A stretch of DNA of 64,000 nucleotides from Caprella mutica (lineage: Eukaryota > Arthropoda > Malacostraca > Amphipoda > Caprellidae), in contig CANNZV010002524.1 of NCBI GenBank assembly GCA_947561585.1, positions 127,140-191,139 of the forward strand. The letters are read 5' to 3'. How positions within the stretch are numbered: the stretch's first letter is position 1; each line of letters starts with the position of its first letter. Under the pieces are notes generated by a model that worked only from the letters and a program-made list of their open reading frames with translations, ran no database searches and was not told where the DNA came from. Made by a program: the position numbers and the translations under genes. Below are positions 55,691 through 64,000 of the stretch, piece after piece.

Positions 55691-56400
55691 TTAAACTATA
55701 CCCAATAATTAATACGCTTATAGGAGAGTACGGCAGTTGTAAAGGTACGATCGGGAATTGGCACGCTAGTGCGATTTTACACTGGATTAACGTAAAGTAA
55801 GCGATACTGGAACATCAGGGGTTGAATATTGTTCCTCTAGTACCGTAAAAATGAAATGAATAACCAAGCAAGTGATTTTTCGATGGCCAGTGCATTTATT
55901 GTTATGAATCTATTCTAAACTGCTTATGATAAGCCCCGAGGTGTTCCTGAAGCTGTCTTTGGTGAATAGAAGAGAAATGGGGTGGTGTCCCTTGGGAACC
56001 AAAGCTGTTGTAATTTGGATTATGTATTGTCTATTTTATGTTTCCATGTGTATAGTGTTTTCAACTCTCCATGCAGTTTTAGAGGATAGCGCTAGGGTTA
56101 CGCTCCACACTTACGTACGAGGTCTTAGATTTTGTATTAAGTAGGCTCGTAGACTTCATTTACTATTACCTCTTCCATTCTTGAGTGCAGCCACCGGTGT
56201 TTGTGACCATTTTTGTCACATCCTCGGCAAGTGACAGCATTCACGGAGTAGCTTTTCAGCATCCATGAGCATCGTGACTTTGTCCATGGAGCCACTCCTT
56301 TCTGATTGCTTCTTTCAGTCCCTTGTATTTTATTTCCTTTTGACGTCAGCGACATGGCCTTTGGTTCAGAAGCAGACGTTAAACCTCTACTAAACGTAGA
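55691..56400 (-). pseudogene. Unclassified repeat X, copy 3, with coding remnant
   Basis: 55695-55975 matches 59010-59280 at high identity. 55945-56360 matches 47447-47960. On the minus strand 56137-56355 reads MSLTSKGNKIQGTERSNQKG, then YSVNAVTCRGCDKNGHKHRW and EEVIVNEVYEPT. In a second frame it reads ESGSMDKVT, then LMDAEKLLREC, which agrees better with copy 1. It is an old coding element of unknown type. Confidence 0.5.
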
Positions 56401-57240
56401 GGCTATTTAACACGTTCCATTTTAGAGTAAATTCTGTGTTATCGGATGGTTCCACATTTTCGAATATGTAAGAAATGAATATAATAATTATCATTATTCA
56501 ATTCTTACTTAAATTGGCATCCATGATACCAGTACGTAGAATACAAGTTTAGAAATAAAAATCATTACATAAATAATTTTTCTACGTAAAATGCTGAACC
56601 CCATATCCGATAACTTGAGCTTTTACCTAGTGCCAAAAGCTGCAAATGAGACGATTGAAATTCAGTGATTCACATTATAGATAATTAAACTTATAAAGTT
56701 GTAATCGGAGTCGGACTCAATAAATCTATATATAATAATCATTATTTAACTTTTATTTCAATTGGTATCATATCTTCAGCTATTATGTTACTAATTAAAT
56801 AGTAGTTAAATAATAATTATTATATTTTCCTTTATCACGTGTTCGAAAATATAGACCCTATTAATAACTTGGAACATATAGTACCGTATTGCTAAAAATT
56901 ATTTCACAGAGCACAAAATTCCTGATTTATGTAACACAATTATAAGAGTAAAAATGTCAAACTAATTACTCAACTATTATGACCTTTATTTACTGAGTGA
57001 GAGTTAGTATATGGTCAAATTTTAATTAATGCATTCATTACTTTGAACTTTCATCACAGAGCTTTCATCTGTATTCTAAGTCGTGGCCTCAAAACATTTT
57101 CTTTAATTTGAACTCATAGAGAACGAAATTTTTAAGGAGTTACAATTATATAAAAATTTGACCAACTCGTTATTATTTGTAATAAGAATAAGTTGTGCTT
57201 TTGGTTATAAAAGCTGTGCTTGCCTGTATTGTTCTATTCA
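56401..57240. other. Unassigned AT-rich sequence
   Basis: No gene or recognisable repeat. Confidence 0.3.
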
Positions 57241-57784
57241 GGGTACAGGAACATAATCGGGTATAGTACCTAGCAGACGATACAAAAATATGACGTCACC
57301 ACAACAACACATTCCTTGTTTGTGACCGAGCGGCCTATAATTCCTCGTATTTGCATGTTAATATCTAGAAGTTTGAAGTCATTTTATAAGGGTTTCGTGC
57401 AAAAGAAAAGCGAAAATGGCGATTGAACCTCAAATTTGAATATATAGATATAATTCAGGTGTGTTTTTATTGTTAATTTCTTTAACTTATCTAGAAAAAA
57501 TAGGGTCTTGAAAATATGGTACCTAGGAGCGTAAAGTAGTGCTAGTTAACTGCTAAATTGTAGTTCCTATGAATAACAAATAAGGAAAAAAATGATGGAA
57601 TATAATTTAACCAATGCCTAGTTAGTAATTGATCAGAAAAAAATTAAATTTATAAGTGCTAAGTTTAAGTAGGTTTTCCCATGTTTCAAAGTGTGGTCAG
57701 AGACGCCATTTCCAGTCATCCGGTGGTCACGTCAAACTATAGATTCTATCAGCTGATTACCATACCCTATGTTACTGTATCCTG
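57241..57784. mobile_element. Relative of the CRE/AAGATGG palindromic element
   Basis: The ends GGGTACAGGAACATAATCGG and the inverse of TATGTTACTGTATCCTGG are imperfect inverted repeats and resemble the ends of 44641-45167. The left arm has a CRE (TGACGTCA at 57291-57298) and GCGAAAATGGCG further in. The right arm has a weaker inverse set (GGTCACGTCA, CGCCATTT). Non-coding. Confidence 0.5.
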
Positions 57785-57860
57785 GTTCTATTCACTTTAA
57801 AATTTCTTCAAGTATCTCCGGGTCCCTTAATATCAAAAAAAAATTGTAGTAAAATACATC

Positions 57861-57985
57861 CACGGTGGCAAAGTGGCAGAGCTGTTGGGACGAGGACAGA
57901 TAGACCCACGAACGATACCTGGACACATCACTTCAATTCTTCCCATTTAATTTATATATAACATTATGTAACATAAATCAAATTG
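57861..57985 (+). mobile_element. tRNA-like SINE, copy 2
   Basis: The head has GGTGGCAAAGTGGCAGAGC, an A-box-like segment, and the B box is weak (CGAACGATACC). The tail CTTCCCATTTAATTTATATA matches the copy at 22012-22142 in the opposite orientation. Confidence 0.5.
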
Positions 57986-58375
57986 ATATGCGCCTAAACG
58001 TACAGTACGTTATATCAATGAAGTAAAAGTTTTCAATTTAGTTTATTTTTTTATTTATTGGATGCAAGTGGATATCGTTTCGAAGCATATTAGTTATATA
58101 ATTAGGCGTCTGTTCGATGTAGAATCCCTATGTATGTTAGATGTCGTAATTTATTTTTCTATTCAACGCTGTTTTAATGGTATCGCTTCGATGCCAAATA
58201 TACTTGATATGATGCAGTTTAGCGGTGCAAATGGATATCGGATTGATGTCTACTTGATGTCACCATGTCTAATTTGTTACTGGTATTCGATGTCGGAAGA
58301 GAGGTTATACAGAGTCGTTTAGACATCTAATAGATACATTCATGTTTGCTAGGAATGTTGTTTGATGTAGTTTGT
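57986..58375. other. Unassigned sequence
   Basis: Repeated short phrases such as GATATCGTTTCGA, GATGTCGTA and TCGATGTCGGA give an 86-codon open frame (58062-58322). No motif supports a gene. Confidence 0.3.
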
Positions 58376-58620
58376 TGTATCCGCTAGTTTGTTGTACTGC
58401 ACACTTCATGATTGTTTAATGACCTGGCCTGGGGGTCCGGGGGGCGGCACGCCCCCCGATATACATATACTTTATGTGTAATCAGTAATGAACTACAAAA
58501 GTGTCAATAAGGATTAAATAATTAGGTAAATAAGGATTTAAAAACAGGGGGGCTTATGACCGGCCGTGGGGCTCATGACCGGGGAGGCTTATGACCTAGG
58601 GGGGCTCATGACCGGGCCCA
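58376..58620. repeat. Fragment of the GC-centred palindrome family
   Basis: ACTGCACACTTCATGATTG, the GGGGGGCGGCACGCCCCCC core and GGATTAAATAATTAGGTAAA match the palindrome at 51588-52258. It ends in four copies of a GGGGCTCATGACCGG phrase. Confidence 0.65.
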
Positions 58621-59004
58621 ACAAACATATGAATGTCGATTCGATGCCGTTTGCTGTCGAATTCGTAGCGCTAACGGTGGGTATCGACTTAGCAACCATT
58701 GACTCATAGTAGATTTCGGAATGTCTGTTTCTAAATGATATCTGAATTTACACTTTGAGTAGAAACACTAAAACCTATACATGATTTTAACAGAATCATC
58801 TTGACGTCGGCATGTCTGTTTCCAAACTATATCTGAATTTATACTTCGACCAGAAGTGCGAAAACAGATACGTAGTTTTAAAAAAATCCTTTCAAATTTG
58901 GAAATTCATTTTCTTATCTTCCTGTTCTGTAATATGTATCGAAATGTAGGAATTATTTCTATCCAATTGGATTGTACCTTTCTATATAACGTATACGTAG
59001 TGCT
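58621..59004. other. Unassigned sequence
   Basis: Two imperfect copies of a roughly 95-bp segment (around 58720 and 58815, TGTCTGTTTC(T/C)AAA). No gene. Confidence 0.35.
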
Positions 59005-59320
59005 CCCTTCAAACTACACCCAATAATTAATACACTTATAAGGGACTACGGCAGTTGTGAAGGTTCGATCGGGCATTGGCACGCTAGTGCGACTGTACAA
59101 TGGATCAACGTAAAGTAAGCGATATTGGAACATCGGCTGTTGAACAGTATTCCGATCCAGTACCGTGAAAATGAATGGATAACCAATCAAGTGATTTTTC
59201 GAAGGCCAATGCATTTATTGTTATGAATCTATTCTAAATAGTTAGTGTAAATAAACCCCGAGGGGTTCCTGAAACTGTCTTTGGTGAATAGAAGAGAAGT
59301 GAGGTGGCATCCCATGGGCA
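59005..59320. repeat. Unclassified repeat X, copy 4 (left part only)
   Basis: Matches 55691-55995. It is cut at 59320 by the start of a hAT-like end. Confidence 0.65.
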
Positions 59321-59480
59321 GAGCTGGGCGTGCGAACCTTTTTTTAGGTTCCGAATCCGAACCCGAATCTTCGTCGATTTTGGGTTCCGAACCTCCGTAT
59401 AGCGAACCCAATTTGGAAAAGTTTGGTCCGAACATTTGTTCCGAACCAAACATTTAGTCCGAACATTTGTAAGCTAACCT
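59321..59480. mobile_element. hAT-like terminus (one end)
   Basis: It starts CAGAGCTGGGCGTGCGAACC, a usual hAT-type end, and interrupts repeat X. It goes on with repeated GGTTCCGAA(T/C)C and GGTCCGAACATTTG phrases. The other end was not found in the window. Confidence 0.5.
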
Positions 59481-59803
59481 CTGATTTTTTAGGTATATAT
59501 TTTATATCTAAAAATTAAGAAAAATAAAAGTAAACTACAGTCTACACATTTATACTCGGCCCTTTACTAACTTATGCTTCCTAGGCTATTAGGGCAACCT
59601 ATATAAAAAAAACAGTTTTTTCAACAAGATACTAACTATTTGTCAGAAACAAGTTACAACCAGAAGGTTTCACTCTATGTTAAAAAAAACATATGTCTTA
59701 TTTATAAACCTACGTTACTGTATTTTGTGATGTAATGATTTGATATAGTTAGTACGTCATTAGTATGTCACTATAAATGTAAGCTTTGTAGAATGAAAGA
59801 GTT

Positions 59804-59950
59804 AGTTCGCAGGTAGCCACCGCTCAGGAAACATCTCCTGATCACAATTCGCAGGTAGCCACCGCTCAGGAAACATCTCCTGATCACAGTTCGCAGGTAG
59901 CCACCGCTCAGAAAACATCTCCTGAGCACAGTTCGCAGGTAGCCACCGTG
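59804..59950. repeat. 42-bp tandem repeat
   Basis: Three to four copies of GTTCGCAGGTAGCCACCGCT followed by CAGGAAACATCTCCTGATCACA, with a decayed tail to about 60020. Confidence 0.88.
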
Positions 59951-60740
59951 CAGTGAACATCCTCTAATCACAGTCGCAAGTAGTGCCATTATAGTCAACA
60001 TCTTCTGATCAGTCTTGCAGTTAACTCCTTGAGCACAGACACCAACTAAAGTTTCGTTAAGTAACAACGATAGTACTTGTGATAAAACGAGAAGATTTTT
60101 AACACGTTGAAGGTGTGAATACTATTTGACAATTTTAGTGAGAAATTTAAGTATAAAAGTTAAATAAGAACAGTGACTAAGTAAACAACAGAGTTGTTGC
60201 TGCCATTGAAAGATCACCAGCAGCTGGTAGTCATATACCCAGTCAGAAATTCTACACAGACGAACAAGAAGAGGAGCTGAGGAGGAATAAAAAAGATAAG
60301 TCATCCATTACTTTTTGATATTATTAAATTATTAATTTTCCCAGTGCAGACAATTATCTTATTAGTAGAATATAATCAGTATAAAATTTTTTTTTCCAAA
60401 CGATTGATAAAAGAAGTCATAGGTAAAGTAGGATATGTGGCGATTTTTTTTTATGAAAAAATAATATATGATAATCATTAATCACTAATTTTTTGTTATT
60501 CAAAAAGAAGGGGGAGAGAGAGATTGAGTTCTTGAAGTTTAAATGAATTGTTAGGAGGAAAATTTAATGCAATTAAGTATGATTTAAATAAGAATATGGC
60601 AACTGTCAGTTTGACTCAATTTGGAAAGAAACCAGTAAGTAGGTATAAAGGAGACGGGAGAAAGAAAAAAAGTAAAATGTTTAACTGAATGATTAGACGG
60701 TGGTTATTTGTGAAACTCCGTGCATGTCACGTTAAAATTA

Positions 60741-61075
60741 GGGTTAAATGAAGTTTGTGGTAAGCTGAAACCGTATAGTAGTTAGTGGTAAGCTGAAACC
60801 ATGGAGAAAGTTAATTTTTCTCAGGAAAGTTTTCGGTAAGCTGAAACCGTATAGTAGTTTGTGGTAAGCTGAAACCATGGAGAAAGTTAATTTTTCTCAG
60901 GAAAGTTTTCGGTAAAGCTGAAACCGTAATGGAGTTTGTGGTAAACTGAAACCATGGAGAAAGTTTGATTTTCTCAGGAAAGTTTTCGGTAGAACTGAAA
61001 CCGTAATGTGTAGTTCGTGGAAAAACTGAAACCACAGAATCAGAGAAAGTTTGATTTTCTCAAATGAGTTATAGC
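60741..61075. repeat. 76-bp tandem repeat
   Basis: About four copies, each with GGTAAGCTGAAACCATGGAG, TTTCTCAGGAAAGTTTTCGG and TGAAACCGTA. Confidence 0.88.
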
Positions 61076-63341
61076 GGAATATGAAACCGTAAAGTGAATT
61101 AATGAGGTTCTATAAAGGGTTGAACAAGTTAATTAAAGAATGTTATGAGTAACCAGTGTGATATGGATTAAGGGTTAATAACAATAACTCAAAGGTGCGA
61201 TTAAAGAAACTACTATGACGCTGAGTAGTGCAGTAGAGATGAATGCATGTGATTAGTAAAGTCAGTGTATCTACTGTACCAGTGTGTAGAATAGTAGGGA
61301 TTGCTATTTGAAAAGATTAAATGTTGCTAGTGACGGATTAAATGCCATTATGTATTAATTTATCTTGCGAAAAAGCAGTTGTAATCTAGGAGTTTTCAGA
61401 CAGCAGACATTGTTGATAGTTCAAAATGTCTGAGTCGGTTAATAAATAGACATCCGGTGATCCAAGTAAGTATCACGGTGTAAGAACATGAATGTGAGAA
61501 GTAAGAATGGGTCAGCATAAAAAATAAAAGCAGACACGGTTACACGAAAGGAAATGTGTGTGGAATAAAATAATATCACAATGCAAAGAGTGATAGATGT
61601 TTTATTCAGTTTATAGGATAAAAGAGTATTGCAACGATCAGCAATATTAATGAGACATTAATCAGGAAAAATGATGAGATTATAAATTAACTTACGTCTA
61701 TATTTAAAATATCTATGATATTAATATTATGAATTCGCAAAGAAAATGAAATTAATACTGAAGAGTGAATTTGAAAATAAGTAATCACTATGGGTGATTA
61801 AAAAATTATAATACAAAATGATTATGCCAGGGGTCACAAATGCTAATATTTTCTCTGTTTACAGAATTCAAAAAACGAAGAAAGAAGAACGGACAGCAGA
61901 GGAACCATTACAGTTTTCCCATATCAAAAAGATGGAGAACGCAGATCCAACAGTTGCTGATCAAGTCATGCACGTAACGCTAGGAAGGACACCTACCTCA
62001 GCGAAGGAACCACAAATCCACACAACCACATGAAACCACATATAAGTTATCAAGAACTTTTATAGCTTTTTAATGATCAGCAGATTAATCTTTAAATCGT
62101 AACAAAAATTACCGACACAGCATTTAATTATTATTTTAATTGATGACTCAGCTTGTTTACTTAATAGAAGTACGCAGTCTATTAGGTGAGCATATGAATT
62201 GAATACAGATGAATTAATATTCATACTGTGAATATTTAGAAGTGAATATTTGTGAATATTTAAAAGTGAATATTTAGAAATAAATATTTTTTATTTTGAA
62301 ATACTAATTAGATTTTGATGCATGATTAGAAAATTTTAGAGTCAAAATAAATTAGGAATTTGCAGGAATGAACTATTTTTAAATTAATATACATAAATGA
62401 AATGGTTATATTTATAACTAATTTGCAGTAAAATATTAAACGAACTTTAAATTTTTCTGAAGAAAGAATTTAATAGTAAATTGTATTCAATAAAATAATT
62501 AAAAAATAGAAATTCTATTTTTTAACGGAAGGATGTTAATTTTAATTGCATGATTGTTAATCAATGTTAATTTTTAGAATATTTTAGAGAGGTCAGTGAA
62601 CCAATTTTGATAATTATATTGAGTATCTATGAAATTATAATTGCTTTTAAAATAAAACGACACAGAATTTGAATGAAATAAAGGAATTTCATATAATGTT
62701 TATGATGTAATAAAATTATTAAAAATAATTTTTTTAACAAATTTATAATCATGTCAGAAAACGTCAAAATTTTTAATCTATGAATAATTAAGGAACATTG
62801 TTTATTTTTAGTGTGACACTTAATATTTGTTTGGAAAGTAAATAATTTTATTAAAGCTAACGTAAAAAAAAAAAAATGAATTGAATGTTTGTTTGAATCA
62901 AATTAAATTTTACAAGTTAAATTGAAATAATTTTTTTGATTGTTTAAAGCAAAAATGTCACAATATGTTAAGTTCAGTTTTGATGTGTATTAATACTATT
63001 TTTGATGTTAAATGTAAGGTTGAAATATTTTATATACATAGTATATTTTCTTTTTTGGATTTCTGAAGACTCTATTCAATATCGACATTCAGAAATAAAA
63101 AGAGGGGAAGAAACTAATTATTATTAAATAAATGTTTAAAATTCTTGCAGTTATAGGTTTGATGTTTATGATTGTTCAATTTGAATTTTATAATTTTTCA
63201 ATTTGAGTTTTAATGTTTTGAATTTTAGGATTGATTAAAATGGGATTTATGATTTTAAATTTTAGAATTGTTTAATTGAAAGTGAAGTTTTGAAATAAAT
63301 ATTTTAAAAATCATTTTCAATTTAAATGGAAGGGGGAGATA
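61076..63341. other. Interior of the candidate LTR element, non-coding
   Basis: Very AT-rich. One 71-codon frame (61818-62033) has a less biased composition (TKKEERTAEEPLQFSHIKKM) but no family was recognised. The polypurine-like tract ends it. Confidence 0.35.
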
Positions 63342-63432
63342 TGTGATGTAATGATTTGATATAGTTAGTACGTCATTAGTATGTCACTATAAATGTAAGC
63401 TTTGTAGAATGAAAGAGTTAGTTCGTAGGTAG

Positions 63433-64000
63433 ACATCGAGTTACCGATCTGCTCTCGCGAGCTACACACCTTATCTCCTGTTCGTAGTTATTGAGACCTT
63501 AACTTGCGAGCGTTCTAGTGGAGATACTCTTTGTAATAACCCTTGCTTGACTAATGAATATATACTCTTTAAGTGTTAATTACTTTACCATTATTACCCT
63601 TAAATACAGTTAAGCTTGGACCAGAGGCCTGAGGTCGGAACCATAGTGGCAAGGTGGTTCTAGGGCATGGTACCATGAGTATTTAGTAGAAAGAGATATA
63701 TAAAGAGAAAGGGATCTGAAAATACTATAAGAGTAGGATCCTATCACTTAGAGCCCATACACTGAGACGTTATAAGGAAGTAAACTAACAACGTCACAAT
63801 TTTGACAAGTTGTTAGTTTTTGTACTAAACTAATGTGTACCAAATTTCAAGTAAAAATATTGAATATATAAGGAGAAATAAATACATAGCTATATAAGAG
63901 ATTGGCAACTGAGTGGGCTGAACTGTTATTGGATGGAGTGTGAACCAATCACAGCTCGCGCAATTGTCTCTACTACATAAAACGTGGACACATTCTTGCG
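63433..64000. other. Unassigned sequence at the window end
   Basis: Possibly the rest of the right LTR. No gene recognised. Confidence 0.3.

Larger units (their letters stand above)
59726..63432 (+). mobile_element. Candidate non-autonomous LTR-type element
   Basis: A direct repeat of 91 bp starting TGTGATGTAATGATTTGATA occurs at 59726-59816 and 63342-63432 with one difference. The second is preceded by a purine tract (GGAAGGGGGAGATA), as expected of a polypurine tract before a 3' LTR. The interior lacks protein genes. Similarity ends abruptly after 91 bp, so full LTRs, if present, have diverged or been rearranged. Confidence 0.45.

Noticed and set aside
58062..58322. 86-codon frame
   Set aside because: Short, no motif, built on repeated GATGTCG-like phrases; no splice or promoter support.

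Overview
The window looks like AT-rich nuclear DNA from an arthropod, most probably a crustacean. The best evidence is a tandem family of small secreted leucine-rich-repeat (LRR) proteins with split genes. Their cysteine layout and length resemble the 35-kDa non-catalytic subunit of Oplophorus (shrimp) luciferase, a family often annotated in crustaceans. Introns have GT/AG borders, and there are no operons or ribosome binding sites. Most of the sequence is transposon-derived. The taxon is inferred, because no search could be run.

Host genes. Three paralogues lie head-to-tail on the plus strand: gene A (302-1305, first exon outside the window), gene B (11989-15124, complete, 340 codons) and gene C (19508-25105, complete, 339 codons). 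B and C have four exons and three phase-1 introns. Exon 2 is 171 nt in all three. Intron 3 grows from 425 nt (A) to 1459 nt (B) to 4169 nt (C) because mobile elements landed in it, and the paralogues act as empty-site controls.

Mobile DNA, left to right. A terminal-array element (1730-2850), a foldback (3533-3946), the element with GGACATTTCGTCC-type arrays (5254-6558), a TTAA-flanked foldback MITE (7138-7726), and a Tc1-like element (8288-11312) with a dead DD34E transposase and a second element nested in it. Between B and C lie a decayed retroelement and another terminal-array element. Intron 3 of C holds a 2.7-kb element with terminal minisatellites, an internal satellite and a tRNA-like SINE.

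From 25.7 to 38.3 kb is a four-level nest: a terminal-array element split by a TTAA-flanked insertion, which contains a DIRS-like tyrosine-recombinase retrotransposon (130-bp inverted terminal repeats, gag, RT-RNase H, recombinase), which is interrupted inside RT by a Copia element (339-bp LTRs, one difference, 5-bp target duplication). The Copia copy lacks protease and integrase.

The right 26 kb is almost entirely repeats: a 21-bp satellite of about 1.3 kb, a giant foldback (41609-42786) inside an unclassified coding remnant, a 4.3-kb element with CTACACA ends (42991-47254), an LTR remnant carrying a 39-bp minisatellite, a hAT MITE with a perfect 8-bp target duplication, a second TTAA-type foldback and an LTR-like pair at 59.7 and 63.3 kb.

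The least ordinary observations are (1) several unrelated elements sharing one architecture, with inverted arrays of a short phrase at both ends and an AT-rich core; and (2) a palindromic element (44641-45167) whose two arms each carry a perfect CRE (TGACGTCA) and an AAGATGG start-like motif, one arm matching the YY1 consensus and opening a THAP-like reading frame.
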